Assembly: GCF_009646095.1 (NCBI RefSeq)
Contig: NZ_CP045725.1
Span: 248,001-312,000 of the forward strand
DNA length: 64,000 nt
DNA from: Raineyella fluvialis
GTDB lineage: Bacteria > Actinomycetota > Actinomycetes > Propionibacteriales > Propionibacteriaceae
Direction: 5' to 3'
Under the pieces are notes generated by a model, which had not been told where the DNA came from, made no database searches, and saw only the letters and a program-made list of their open reading frames with translations. Below are positions 32,370-47,626 of this stretch, one piece after another (within the stretch, counting starts at the first letter, position 1; each line of letters starts with the position of its first letter). A program made the translations under genes and the position numbers.

Positions 32370-33296
32370 ATGGCGCTTTACGAGAACATCACCCAGGCTG
32401 TGGGGAACACCCCGCTCGTCCGCATCAACCGCCTCTTCGGCGACACCGCGGCCAATGTCTTTGCCAAGCTGGAGTTCTACAACCCCGGTAGCTCGGTCAA
32501 GGACCGCATCGGCGTCGCGATCATCGACGCGGCTGAGGCGTCCGGCCAGCTGCAGCCCGGCGGCACGATCGTCGAGGGCACCTCGGGTAACACCGGTATC
32601 GCCCTCGCCCTGGTCGGCGCGGCCCGCGGCTACAAGGTCGTCCTCACCATGCCTGAGACCATGTCGGCCGAGCGTAAGGCGCTGCTGCGCGCGTACGGGG
32701 CCGAGCTGGTCCTGACCCCCGGCAAGGAGGGCATGAAGGGCGCCGTGGCCAAGGCCGAGGAGATCGCCGCTGAGCGTGGCGGCATCCTGGCCCGCCAGTT
32801 CGAGAACCAGGCCAACCCGGAGATCCACCGCAAGACCACCGCCGAGGAGATCTGGAACGACACCGACGGCGGCGTCGACATCCTCGTCGCCGGTGTCGGC
32901 ACCGGCGGCACCATCACCGGTGTCGGTGAGGTGCTGAAGTCCCGCAAGCCCGAGGTCAAGATCGTCGCCGTCGAGCCGGCCGACTCACCGCTGCTGACCG
33001 AGGGCCACGCGGGCCCGCACAAGATCCAGGGCCTGGGCGCGAACTTCGTCCCCAACATCCTCAACCGCGAGGTCATCGACGAGGTCCTCACCGCCACGAC
33101 CGAGGAGTCCGTCAGCTACGCCCGCGGCGCCGCCACCCAGGAGGGCATCCTGGTCGGGATCTCCTCCGGCGCCGCCCTCAGCGCCGCCGCGAAGGTCGCC
33201 GCTCGGCCCGAGAACGCCGGCAAGAACATCGTCGTGATCATCCCGAGCTACGGCGAGCGCTACCTGTCCACCATCCTGTTCGAGGGCCTCGTCTGA
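32370..33296 (+). CDS. cysK: O-acetylserine (thiol)-lyase / cysteine synthase A
   Basis: A 308-residue PLP enzyme making cysteine from O-acetylserine and sulfide. It has [11 protein letters not shown], the PLP-binding Lys in [13 protein letters not shown] near residue 45, the substrate loop [12 protein letters not shown], the phosphate loop [13 protein letters not shown], and the C-terminal GISSGAAL and [12 protein letters not shown]. The ATG at 32370 fits family starts ([15 protein letters not shown]). It stands alone, divergent from guaA, and a long hairpin follows. cysE is not adjacent. Confidence 0.96.
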   Translation: MALYENITQAVGNTPLVRINRLFGDTAANVFAKLEFYNPGSSVKDRIGVAIIDAAEASGQLQPGGTIVEGTSGNTGIALALVGAARGYKVVLTMPETMSAERKALLRAYGAELVLTPGKEGMKGAVAKAEEIAAERGGILARQFENQANPEIHRKTTAEEIWNDTDGGVDILVAGVGTGGTITGVGEVLKSRKPEVKIVAVEPADSPLLTEGHAGPHKIQGLGANFVPNILNREVIDEVLTATTEESVSYARGAATQEGILVGISSGAALSAAAKVAARPENAGKNIVVIIPSYGERYLSTILFEGLV

Positions 33297-33313
33297 GACT
33301 CACCAGGACCGGC

Positions 33314-33352
33314 GAGCCCGGGTCGGGAACCATCGGTTCCCGACCCGGGCTC
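33314..33352. terminator. Bidirectional terminator, 18-bp stem with three-base loop
   Basis: Arms 33314-33331 and 33335-33352 pair perfectly over 18 bases around ATC. The hairpin lies between convergent cysK and the ABC transporter operon. Confidence 0.85.
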
Positions 33353-33417
33353 CTGTCATCCCGGTTCCCGTCGTCCCGGCCGGGCAGAACCGAGGACGCA
33401 GCGTACGGCGCCCGGGC

Positions 33418-34656
33418 TCAGCCCTTGGCCGCCTGGATCTCCGAGACGCGTTCCTCCTCGGCCAGCGCCGTGAGTTCGGCCCCGGCGTCGGCGTCCCGCG
33501 TCAGGTTCCTTCCGTCGGCGGGATCGAAGACGTGCACCGTCCGGGTGTCCACCCAGAGCTTGGCGGGCCGCCCGCCCCGGATCCTGCTCGCCGAGTCGAG
33601 GGTGACCACGACGTTGGAGGGCATCTCGTCCTGGTCGAGATCGCGGGCCAGCTCGTTCATCAGGGTCTGCACCTTCGGATCCTGCTGGTAGTCGAGGTAG
33701 CCGTACTGCTCGTTGCCGAGCCACTCGGTGTGGCTCATCGTCGTCTCGAACGTGGTGCCGTGCGACCGGACGTTGTCGTCGACCAGGGCGTCGTCCTCGA
33801 AGAACTCCGGCCGGATGCCCAGGATGACGGTGTCCTTCCCCCGGGCCGCGGCAAGGACGCGATCCGGGACGGCCAGGGGGCCGAGGGGTGTCCGCAGGCT
33901 GTTCCCCTCGACCGTGGCGGCGAGGAAGTTCATCGACGGTGAGCCGATGAACCCGGCGACGAACAGGTTGACCGGCTGCTCGTACAGTTCGCGCGGGCTG
34001 CCGACCTGCTGCAGCAGGCCCTTCTTCAGTACGGCCACCCGGTCCCCCAGGGTCATCGCCTCGGTCTGGTCGTGGGTGACGTAGACCGAGGTGGTGCCGA
34101 GGCGGCGCTGCAACTGGGCAATCTGCGAGCGCATCTGGCCGCGCAGCTTGGCATCCAGGTTGGACAGCGGCTCGTCGAAGAGGAAGGCGTCGGCCTGCCG
34201 GACGATGGCCCGGCCCATCGCGACGCGCTGCCGCTGGCCACCGGAGAGGTTGGCCGGCTTGCGGTCGAGGTGGTCGCGCAGGTCCAGCATGTCGGCGGCT
34301 TGGCGTACGCGCCGGTCCAACTCCGAGTCCGCGAGCTTGTTCTTGCTGAGCCGCAGCGGGAAGGCGATGTTCTCGTAGACGGTCAGGTGAGGGTAGAGGG
34401 CGTAGTTCTGGAAGACCATCGAGAGGTTGCGGTCCCGCGGCGGGATGTCGTTGACCCGCTTGCCGTCGATCGTCAGGTCTCCGGAGGTGATGTCCTCCAG
34501 TCCGACGATCATCCGGAGCAGGGTGGACTTGCCGCAGCCGGACGGGCCGACGAGGATCATGAACTCCCCGTCGGCGATGTCGAGGCTGACGCCCTTGACG
34601 GCGGTGAAGCCGTCATCGTAGGTCTTCACGAGATTGTTGAGGGAGATTCGGGCCAT
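33418..34656 (-). CDS. Sugar ABC transporter ATP-binding protein (SugC/MsiK/UgpC type)
   Basis: A 412-residue CUT1-family ATPase. Walker A is GPSGCGKST near residue 38, the Q-loop is MVFQNYALYPHLT, the signature is LSGGQRQRVAMGRA, Walker B is FLFDEPLSNLDA, and the switch His is in YVTHDQTEA. The C-terminal 170 residues are the MalK-type regulatory OB domain (ILGIRPEFFEDDALV). It closes the operon substrate-binding protein - permease - permease - ATPase, the order of lpqY-sugA-sugB-sugC in mycobacteria. The sequence around PLSNLDAKLR and AGFIGSPSMNF is close to SugC as I recall it. MsiK-like ATPases can serve several importers; this one has its own operon. Confidence 0.92.
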   Translation of the reverse strand: MARISLNNLVKTYDDGFTAVKGVSLDIADGEFMILVGPSGCGKSTLLRMIVGLEDITSGDLTIDGKRVNDIPPRDRNLSMVFQNYALYPHLTVYENIAFPLRLSKNKLADSELDRRVRQAADMLDLRDHLDRKPANLSGGQRQRVAMGRAIVRQADAFLFDEPLSNLDAKLRGQMRSQIAQLQRRLGTTSVYVTHDQTEAMTLGDRVAVLKKGLLQQVGSPRELYEQPVNLFVAGFIGSPSMNFLAATVEGNSLRTPLGPLAVPDRVLAAARGKDTVILGIRPEFFEDDALVDDNVRSHGTTFETTMSHTEWLGNEQYGYLDYQQDPKVQTLMNELARDLDQDEMPSNVVVTLDSASRIRGGRPAKLWVDTRTVHVFDPADGRNLTRDADAGAELTALAEEERVSEIQAAKG

Positions 34657-34704
34657 GGCGGATTTCCTTGACTGTGAAGGGGCTGACGTCGGGTGGACAG
34701 GGCG

Positions 34705-35547
34705 TCAGCCCTTGACCGCGCCTTGGGTGAGACCGGAGACGATCTGGCGCTGGAAGAGCAGCACGACGATGACGATCGGGATGGTGACCACGATCGCCGC
34801 GGCCGCGATGGCTCCGGTGGGCTCCTCGAACTGGGAGGCGCCGGTGAAGAACGCCAACGCTGCGGGTACCGGTCTCGCCGCCGAGGTCGACGTCAGCGAG
34901 ATGCCGTAGACGAAGTCGTTCCAGGCGATGAAGAAGGCGATGATGGCGGTGGTGAAGACCCCAGGCGCCGCGAGCGGGACGATGACCTTGCTGAACGCCT
35001 GCCAGTTTGTCGCCCCGTCGACCTGGGCCGCCCGCTCGAGGTCCCAGGGGATCTGCTGGAAGTAGGCGGCCAGTGTGTAGATCGAGATCGGCAGGGTGAG
35101 CGAGAGGTACGGGATGATCAGGCCGGGCCAGGTGTCGTACAGGCCGACCCGACGCCACAGATTGAACAGCGGAGTGGTGAGCGAGATGATCGGGAAGATC
35201 GACACCCCCAGGGCCGTGTTCAGCACGAGTCGCTTCCCCGGGAAATCGAGCCTGGCGATGGCGTACGCGCAGAACGTCGCCAGCACCACCGCGATGGCGG
35301 TCGCTATCAGCGAGATGCCGATCGAGTTGCGCAGCGCCGGGAGGAAGAGGCTCTTCGCGGCGCCGGCGAAGAGGCTGGCGTAGTTGTCGCCGACCCAGTG
35401 GGGCGGCAGGAAGGTGCCCGAGGTGACGTCGGAGGACGACTTGAACGACGTGAACAGGATCGAGGCCAGCGGCCACAGCGTGTAGAGCAGGACCACGATC
35501 GCGACCAGGCCCCAGAGGACCTTCTGCTTGGTGGAGAGGCTGGTCAT
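34705..35547 (-). CDS. Sugar ABC transporter permease (MalG/SugB type)
   Basis: A 280-residue inner-membrane permease with about six helices. The EAA coupling loop is near residue 185 (ERAAQVDGATNWQAFSKVIVP). N-terminal hydrophobic segments include VLWGLVAIVVLLYTLWPLAS. It ends 48 bases before the ATPase gene and starts one base after the stop of the other permease gene, so the operon is tightly packed. By position it is the SugB-like partner of the LpqY-like binding protein. Confidence 0.9.
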   Translation of the reverse strand: MTSLSTKQKVLWGLVAIVVLLYTLWPLASILFTSFKSSSDVTSGTFLPPHWVGDNYASLFAGAAKSLFLPALRNSIGISLIATAIAVVLATFCAYAIARLDFPGKRLVLNTALGVSIFPIISLTTPLFNLWRRVGLYDTWPGLIIPYLSLTLPISIYTLAAYFQQIPWDLERAAQVDGATNWQAFSKVIVPLAAPGVFTTAIIAFFIAWNDFVYGISLTSTSAARPVPAALAFFTGASQFEEPTGAIAAAAIVVTIPIVIVVLLFQRQIVSGLTQGAVKG

Positions 35548-35548
35548 G

Positions 35549-36499
35549 TCACTTCACTCCTCGTCCGGCCAGGTCCACCCTGAAGCCCTTGATGGCGATC
35601 ACGGAGATCAGGATCACGAGGAGGAACAGGATGACGGACACGGCCGAACCGAGCCCGATCTCCAGTCGCCCGATCGAGGTCCGGTAGGCCAGTAGCGACA
35701 GCGCCTCGGTGCCGTACGCGCCGTTGGTCATGATGAAGATGTTGTCGAAGATGCGGAAGGCGTCGAGGGCCCGGAAGAGGACGGCGACCATGATGGCCGC
35801 CCTCATGTTCGGCAGGATGACCCGACTCATCCGCTCCCACCACGTCGCCCCGTCGACCTTGGCGGCTTCGGTCAGTTCACTCGGGACCTGCGCCAGGCCG
35901 GAGAGCAGCAGCAGGGAGATGAAGGGGGTGGTCTTCCAGATCTCGGACGCCATGATGACGAACAGGGCCGGCCCGGTCGAGCCGAACCAGTCGAACGACG
36001 GTCCGATGCCCGGCAACCAGGCGAACCACTTGTTCACGTATCCGGAGTTGATGTCGAACATGTAGAACCAGGCGAAGGCCGAGACGACGGTGATGGTGCC
36101 GTACGGGATCAGGATGACCGTACGCAACCAGCCCTTCAGCCCGCGGATCGCGTTGTTCATCACGAGCGCGAGCAGGAAGCCGAGGACGAGTTCCACGGCG
36201 ACGGTGACGACGGTGATCAGGGCGGTGACGCCGAGATCACGCCAGAAGACATGGTCGCTGAGGACCACACCGTAGTTGGCCAGGCCCACGAAGCGTCGCT
36301 CACCCGGGGCGGTGAGGCGATAGTTGAACAGCGAGTCGTAGATGGCCTGGAGGATCGGGTAGATGGTGACGGCGACCATCACGATGAACGCGGGCCCGGC
36401 GAGCGTCCAGCCGAGGCGCCGTTCGCCCCGGGCCCGCTCGGTCACCACCCGTCGTGAGGTCCTCGCGGCGGGTGCAGCGGTGTCGACAGCGGTGCTCAT
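35549..36499 (-). CDS. Sugar ABC transporter permease (MalF/SugA type)
   Basis: A 316-residue permease with six hydrophobic segments, beginning with LGWTLAGPAFIVMVAVTIYP near residue 30. Its EAA loop is TEAAKVDGATWWERMSRVILP near residue 222. A short basic N-terminus (RTSRRVVTERARGERR) is cytoplasmic. Its ATG overlaps the stop of the binding-protein gene (ATGA). It pairs with the second permease to form the channel of the CUT1 importer. Confidence 0.9.
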   Translation of the reverse strand: MSTAVDTAAPAARTSRRVVTERARGERRLGWTLAGPAFIVMVAVTIYPILQAIYDSLFNYRLTAPGERRFVGLANYGVVLSDHVFWRDLGVTALITVVTVAVELVLGFLLALVMNNAIRGLKGWLRTVILIPYGTITVVSAFAWFYMFDINSGYVNKWFAWLPGIGPSFDWFGSTGPALFVIMASEIWKTTPFISLLLLSGLAQVPSELTEAAKVDGATWWERMSRVILPNMRAAIMVAVLFRALDAFRIFDNIFIMTNGAYGTEALSLLAYRTSIGRLEIGLGSAVSVILFLLVILISVIAIKGFRVDLAGRGVK

Positions 36500-37815
36500 A
36501 GCAGTCGTTCCCCCTTCAGGACGGCTTGGACGAAGTCCTGGGTGTCCTTGGGCGTACTGGCCGAGACGGAGGACAGTGGCGTCCAGCGCTGCTGGATCGA
36601 GGTGCTGATCTCGTTGTAGTACGGGGTCTGCGGCCGCGGCTTGGCCAGGTCGAGGGATTCCCGGATGGTGTCAGCCATCGGGTACTTGGCCCGTACGGCC
36701 GGATCGTCGTACGCCGTCTTGTCCGCCGGCGGGTTGCCGTTGGAGACGAAGTAGTACGCCTGGTTCGCCGGGGAGACGATGCACGACACCGCCTGGTAGG
36801 CGAGATCGACGTGCTTGCTCTTCGCCCCCACGCCCAGCACGATGCCCCCGAGCGGGGGCGCCGTCGGCTGGTCGGCCTTCACCCGCGGGTAGAGCGCCCA
36901 CCCCATGTCGTCCACGAGGGACTGCTGGACGCTCCCCTGCTTCACGGCGCTCTGGGTGGCCGCGTAGACGAAGGGCCAGTTCACCATGAAGGAGCCCTTG
37001 TCTGCCTGCCAGTTCTTCATCGTGATGCTTTCGTTCTGGGTGGTGATACCAGGACCACCCAGGCCCTTCTGACCGATCGTCCCGATGATCCGAGCGGCTT
37101 CCGTCCCGGCGGCGCTGTCCAGTCCGAGCTGGTAGTCGGCACCCGACGCCTGCGGGTTCGTGATGATGTGCTGGCCCTGCGATTCGTAGAGGGCGTTCAC
37201 CCACACGGTCATCGATTCCGACCGGATCCCTTGGACGCCGAGTTGTTTGCCGGTCTTCTCCGCTGCGGCGATGAGCTGGTCCCAGGTGACGGGCTGCGAC
37301 ATGTCGAGGCCGGCCTGCTGGGCGACGGACTTCTTGTACCAGAGCAACTGGGTGTTGGCCCAGAAGGGGACGGCGACGATCTTCCCCTTCCAGGTCGCGC
37401 CCTTGACCGCGCCCTCGACGGCATTCTTCGTCGAGGAGGTGGCCAGATCCTGCGGCACCGGAGCGAGGAAGCCCGGCTCGGCCAGTTCCGGCATGAACGG
37501 CGGGTCAAGACTCATGATGTCCAGGGACGAATCCCCCGCAGCGAGCCGCCGTGCCAACTGCTCACGTTGCGAGCTCGCATCGCGGGGAAGGAGCGAGGTC
37601 TGGATGGTGTACTTGCCACCCGAGGCGGACGAACACCTCTGGGCGATCTGTGCCTGACCACCGTCGTCGGGGTTGATGTACCAGGTGAGGGTGGGGGACG
37701 AGCCCCCTTGATTGGTCGAGCAGCCGCTCAGCGCGACGGTGACGGCCATGCCGGTCGCCACAGCCATCGCCAGCGCCCGCCTTCGTCGCGTACGCGACGT
37801 ACGAGCCTGATCCAT
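36496..37815 (-). CDS. Extracellular sugar-binding lipoprotein, LpqY-like
   Basis: A 439-residue lipoprotein. A basic start, a hydrophobic core and the lipobox LSGC (Cys32) direct lipid anchoring. The mature protein follows LpqY, the trehalose-binding lipoprotein of mycobacteria, over long stretches: ISQRC-like AQIAQRC, LPRDASSQREQLARRLAAGD, LDIMSLDP, FWANTQLLWYKKS and SFMVNWPFVYAAT. This assignment is from memory of that family and was not aligned. The ATG at 37815 has GGAAGG upstream; a GTG five codons earlier is less likely. First gene of the importer operon. A CRP/GlxR-like palindrome lies 59-76 bases before the start codon. Confidence 0.85.
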   Translation of the reverse strand: MDQARTSRTRRRRALAMAVATGMAVTVALSGCSTNQGGSSPTLTWYINPDDGGQAQIAQRCSSASGGKYTIQTSLLPRDASSQREQLARRLAAGDSSLDIMSLDPPFMPELAEPGFLAPVPQDLATSSTKNAVEGAVKGATWKGKIVAVPFWANTQLLWYKKSVAQQAGLDMSQPVTWDQLIAAAEKTGKQLGVQGIRSESMTVWVNALYESQGQHIITNPQASGADYQLGLDSAAGTEAARIIGTIGQKGLGGPGITTQNESITMKNWQADKGSFMVNWPFVYAATQSAVKQGSVQQSLVDDMGWALYPRVKADQPTAPPLGGIVLGVGAKSKHVDLAYQAVSCIVSPANQAYYFVSNGNPPADKTAYDDPAVRAKYPMADTIRESLDLAKPRPQTPYYNEISTSIQQRWTPLSSVSASTPKDTQDFVQAVLKGERLL

Positions 37816-37873
37816 GTGCAGTCCTTCCACACCGTTGTAGAGAGGTCAGCGTCGGGGGTCTACAAAGGAGCTG

Positions 37874-37891
37874 CAGTGATGTGAATCACTG
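37874..37891. promoter_or_regulatory. CRP/GlxR-like operator upstream of the sugar importer
   Basis: CAGTGAT (37874-37880) and ATCACTG (37885-37891) are exact complements around GTGA, giving GTGA-N6-TCAC in CRP spacing. The site lies just upstream of the binding-protein gene, where carbon-status control of a sugar importer would be expected. Confidence 0.55.
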
Positions 37892-37968
37892 TGCTCCTGT
37901 TCTGACTTTTCCCACGTTCACGCGCAATGTCAAGGATCTGCGAAGGCACATTCGTCTCGGCACGGAAA

Positions 37969-37996
37969 AGCGGGGACCCGCTATCGGGTCCCCGCT
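37969..37996 (-). terminator. Intrinsic terminator of chorismate mutase gene
   Basis: Twelve-base arms (37969-37980 and 37985-37996) pair perfectly around a four-base loop. On the minus strand the stem is followed by TTTT. It lies 24 bases past the stop at 38021. Confidence 0.85.
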
Positions 37997-38020
37997 GAGC
38001 CTGCCGGTACGGAATAGGGG

Positions 38021-38335
38021 TCAGGAGGCACCGGGGTGGTCGCGGCGGATGGCCTCGTGGTGGCGGACGACCTCGGAGACGATGAAAGTCAGGAACTTCT
38101 CAGCGAACTCCGGGTCCAGGTGCGAATCCTCGGCGAGCGCACGCAGCCGCTGGATCTGCTCAGCCTCACGGTCGGGATCGGCGGCCGGCAGGTCATGGGT
38201 GGCCTTCAGCACGCCGACGCGCTGGGTGATCTTGAATCGCTCTGCCAACAGGTGCACCAGGGCGGCATCCATGTTGTCGATGGAGGAGCGCAGACGCCTC
38301 AGCTCGGCCATCACGTCATCATTGTCAGCAGCCAC
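38021..38335 (-). CDS. Chorismate mutase (AroQ type)
   Basis: A 104-residue all-helical enzyme converting chorismate to prephenate for Phe/Tyr synthesis. The pattern LRRLRSSIDNMDAALVHLLAER, then ITQRVGVLK, then DPDREAEQIQRL gives the Arg, Arg, Lys, Asp and Glu positions of the AroQ active site in the right order and spacing. It starts with GTG at 38335; ATG at 38311 is an alternative without better support. In M. tuberculosis the chorismate mutase Rv0948c lies beside uvrD1; here pcrA is 13 kb away. It lies directly after the rRNA operon terminator on the same strand. Confidence 0.88.
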   Translation of the reverse strand: MAADNDDVMAELRRLRSSIDNMDAALVHLLAERFKITQRVGVLKATHDLPAADPDREAEQIQRLRALAEDSHLDPEFAEKFLTFIVSEVVRHHEAIRRDHPGAS

Positions 38336-38502
38336 GAGCCGACCCTATCCCAGCGGATGCCCTCCGCCTGTGCGGTTCCGCCCCCGAGGCGCGTACGCCG
38401 CACGTCGGCGGGAGCAGCCCTCGGTCATCATGGCCACAGGCACGAATGGCCACAGGCACGACACGCTGCGGTCGTCCGGACTGGGGAAATCTTCCGCAAT
38501 TG

Positions 38503-38541
38503 CAGAGCGGGCCGACACCGTGAGGGTGTCGGCCCGCTCTG
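38503..38541 (-). terminator. rRNA operon terminator
   Basis: Seventeen-base arms (38503-38519 and 38525-38541) pair perfectly around GTGAG. The stem lies about 30 bases beyond the 5S 3' end and, read on the minus strand, closes the rrn transcript. TTGC follows; there is no long T-run. Confidence 0.85.
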
Positions 38542-38570
38542 TTACACCACCCGAGGGGTGGTGTGTGTTG

Positions 38571-38688
38571 TCCGGCGATGTCCTAGTCTCCCACACACTC
38601 CCGTGTGCAGTACCATCGGCGCTGGAAGGCTTGACTTCCGGGTTCGGAATGTGGCCGGGTATTTCCCTTCCGCCATGATCACCGTAAC
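38571..38688 (-). rRNA. rrf: 5S ribosomal RNA
   Basis: The minus strand starts GTTACGGTGATCATGGCG and contains CATTCCGAACCCGGAAG, GCGCCGATGGTACTGC and GTGTGGGAGACTAGGACATC, ending near CGCCGGACAAC. These are the conserved 5S blocks and the length is about 118. Ends are estimated to within a few bases. Confidence 0.93.
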
Positions 38689-38780
38689 ACTGTCGAAACA
38701 GTTTCACACTATTCAACTGTCACCACCCCGCCCTTACGGGTTGGGTGGCCAGGAACCGTGTGTTTGTGTTCCGGGAACAA

Positions 38781-38816
38781 CATAGTGGACGCGAGTCTTT
38801 GCAGCATATTTTCTTG
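38781..38816 (-). other. 3' arm of the 23S rRNA processing stem
   Basis: This 36-base segment past the 23S 3' end is nearly the exact complement of 41917-41955, just before the 23S 5' end. Shared blocks are CATAGTGGACGCGAG, TCTTTG and ATTTTCTTG. Together they should form the long duplex cut by RNase III to release pre-23S rRNA. Confidence 0.75.
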
Positions 38817-38824
38817 GTGTGTAA

Positions 38825-43811
<4,987 letters not shown>

Positions 43812-44088
43812 AAAATATCGCAAAACCCCGAAAGGCTGATGCGTCACAATGAAAAGAGATCTGACAATCCCAGACATAAACTGGTCATTACATATCTCAA
43901 AGAAATCCGACCATCACCGAAGCAATGGCCGAGGACAACACAAAAACAACATATTGTGATGTCAGACACCCCACAAAGAGGCGCCTATTTGGCATTGACT
44001 AAACAAAGCACACTGTTGAGTTCTCAAACATCGGACACACACCTCACCACCCCGGAACAACCCGGAGCCGCTCGGGGCGACCAGATCA
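43812..44088 (-). other. rRNA operon leader with antitermination-like element
   Basis: A leader of about 280 bases and low GC between the nearest promoter and 16S. At 44016-44030 the minus strand has TGTTTGAGAACTCAA followed by CAGTGTGC, the conserved element of actinobacterial rrn leaders that resembles boxA; a shorter copy is in the spacer. CCCGAAA at 43827-43833 can pair with the 16S trailer. No open reading frame of interest is seen. Confidence 0.7.
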
Positions 44089-44117
44089 ACTTTACTCGCC
44101 GTTCCCCCTCAAGTCAA
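44089..44117 (-). promoter_or_regulatory. rrn promoter P3 (proximal)
   Basis: On the minus strand TTGACT (44112-44117) is the -35 and TAAAGT (44089-44094) the -10, with a 17-base spacer. The -35 is embedded in TCGGATTTGACT, shared with P1 and P2. Confidence 0.85.
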
Positions 44118-44206
44118 ATCCGACTTTCAGCAGAACAACCAGCCCCGAAATCCATCCCTGAACCCCAGGATCACCAACCCGTTTCACCGGCCCGGCAACT
44201 CGACTT

Positions 44207-44235
44207 ACTTTAGTGAGAACCACACCCGGAGTCAA
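44207..44235 (-). promoter_or_regulatory. rrn promoter P2
   Basis: Minus-strand TTGACT (44230-44235) and TAAAGT (44207-44212) with a 17-base spacer. It has the same extended -35 (TCGGATTTGACT) as the other two. Confidence 0.85.
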
Positions 44236-44377
44236 ATCCGAATCCGTGTCCCACCACCCCCCGAAATCACCCCGGAAAACCCCCGAAAAGGCCACCCGAA
44301 ACAATCCCGAAAAGCTTTCGCCACCACCCCGACAAACACCCGAAAAACAAGCATTCCCCGCGGAAAGCAACTCCCCC

Positions 44378-44406
44378 ACCCTAATGAAGCCACCAACCGG
44401 AGTCAA
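44378..44406 (-). promoter_or_regulatory. rrn promoter P1 (distal)
   Basis: Minus-strand TTGACT (44401-44406) and TAGGGT (44378-44383) with a 17-base spacer. The -35 context TCGGATTTGACTCCG is identical to P2, but the -10 is weaker than in P2 and P3. Confidence 0.7.
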
Positions 44407-44656
44407 ATCCGACCAGCACCCCCACCCACCCCCGAACAGCCGAAAAGAACCGACCACCCACGAGCAGACCCCACCCGACACACAACCGAGAAGGAGAATG
44501 AGTACCCCACCACACCACCCCCAGACGAGGGCCCGTGCCGCAGAGCCAGATGAACATTACGCGTACGGGACGCGCCGGTCAAACCCGGAGTCGAGGCCGG
44601 TCCCGTTGTCCAGAACGCCGGACGGCAGGACCGCCCGGACGGGCTGAACCAGCCGA
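44407..44656. other. Intergenic sequence upstream of rrn P1
   Basis: About 250 bases between the guaB3 terminator and the distal rRNA promoter. The half nearest P1 is A/C-rich on the plus strand and may include UP-like or regulator-binding sequence. I see no gene, repeat or hairpin in it. Confidence 0.4.
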
Positions 44657-44687
44657 GGCCGGACCCGCGACGTGAGCGGATCCGGCC
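44657..44687 (-). terminator. Hairpin terminator after guaB3
   Basis: GGCCGGA (44657-44663) and TCCGGCC (44681-44687) are exact complements, with a further partly paired inner segment. It lies 60 bases past the guaB3 stop and isolates it from the rrn promoters. Confidence 0.6.
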
Positions 44688-44747
44688 CCGGGAGGACGGC
44701 GACGACCCTACGTCCGCGGGAGCGGTCGTACGGTCCGAACAGCAGGT

Positions 44748-45856
44748 TCAGAGGCGGTGCAGGACCACCTCGACGCGCTGGAACTCCTTGGTCTCGGTGT
44801 AGCCCGTCGTGGCGAGAGCGCGCTTGAGAGCGCCGACGAGGTTCATTGTTCCGTCCGCGGTGTGCGAGGGGCCGACCATGATCTCCCGCAGGGATCCCAC
44901 CGTCGGGAAGTGGACCCGCTCGCCACGCGGGAGTTCCTCGTGCCAGGCCTCGGCGCCCCAGTGGTAGCCACGCCCGGGCGCCTCGTCGGCGGAGGCCAGG
45001 GGGGCGCCGACCATCACGGCGTCAGCGCCGACGGCGATCGCCTTGGCGATGTCGCCGGAGCGGCCCACCGCACCGTCGGCGATCACGTGGACGTAGCGAC
45101 CGCCGGATTCGTCGAGGTAGTCGCGTCGGGCCTCGGCCACGTCCGAGATCGCGGTGGCCATCGGGACCTCGATGCCGAGGACGCGGCGGGTCGCGTGGGT
45201 CGCCGCACCACCGAATCCGACCAGCACGCCGGCGGCCCCGGAGCGCATCAGGTGGAGCGCGCTCTGGTAGGTGGCGCAGCCGCCCACGATGACCGGGACG
45301 TCGAGTTCGTAGATGAACTTCTTCAGGTTCAGCGGTTCCCGGCGGCTGGAGACATGCTCGGCCGACACCACGGTGCCACGAATGACGAAGAAGTCCGGTC
45401 CGGAGGCCACGACATCGTCCGCGAACTCCGCGGTGTTCTGCGGGGACAGGGAGCCGGCGACCGGGACCCCGGCGTCACGGATCTCGGCCATCCGCTCCCG
45501 GATCAGCGCCGGCTTGATCGGCTCGGCGTAGATCTCCTGCAGCCTCCGCGTCGCGAGCACCGGGTCGTCCAGGGCGGCGAGTTCCTCCAGAAGCGGCTCC
45601 GGGGCGTCGTACCGGGTCCAGAGGCCCTCCAGGTTGAGCACGCCCAGCCCCCGAGGCGGCCCATCTCGATCGCCGTACTAGGGGACATGATCGAGTCCAT
45701 CGGTGCAGCGATCAGCGGGAAGTCAAAGCTCAGCGCGTCGATCGTCCAGGTGAGGTCGACCTCCTCGATGCCGCGGGTGCGCCGCTGGGGCACGATGGCG
45801 ATGTCGTCCAGGGCGAACGCGCTCTCGGCGCGCTTGCTGCGACCGATGTCGTACAT
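44748..45856 (-). pseudogene. guaB3: GuaB3-family IMP dehydrogenase-related protein, one apparent frameshift
   Basis: The start MYDIGRSKRAESAFALDDI at 45856, after GGAGGAGCAG, is the standard opening of the GuaB3 (IMPDH-related) family of actinobacteria. The frame is lost at 45648-45652, a run of five C (G on the coding strand). Restoring one base gives GRLGGLGVLNLEGLWTRYD, the expected continuation, and 369 residues in total. Family blocks follow: VIVGGCATYQSALHLMRSG, VIADGAVGRSGDIAKAIAVG and HTADGTMNLVGALKRAL. There are no CBS domains. The family's role is unsettled; a GMP-reductase-like purine step has been proposed. It directly follows guaB on the same strand. The break is most likely a sequencing error. 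Confidence 0.9.
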
Positions 45857-45958
45857 GACTGCTCCTCCTCGGACCGGGCGCCCGAAGAGCCCCGGCGTGG
45901 TCCACGGGCGAACCGGCCCGCGTCGGCTGCGGACGTACGCCCGCGTGGTATCAGACGA

Positions 45959-47559
<1,601 letters not shown>

Positions 47560-47626
47560 TCAGGGCACCGGTGCGCCGACGCCAGACGGCACGACACCCT
47601 AGACCTGCGACGGGCCAGCGGCCCCC

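Noticed and set aside
32262-32828. N-terminal extension of guaA into the cysK region
   Set aside because: GuaA homology starts right after the ATG at 32261, and the extension is antisense to cysK.
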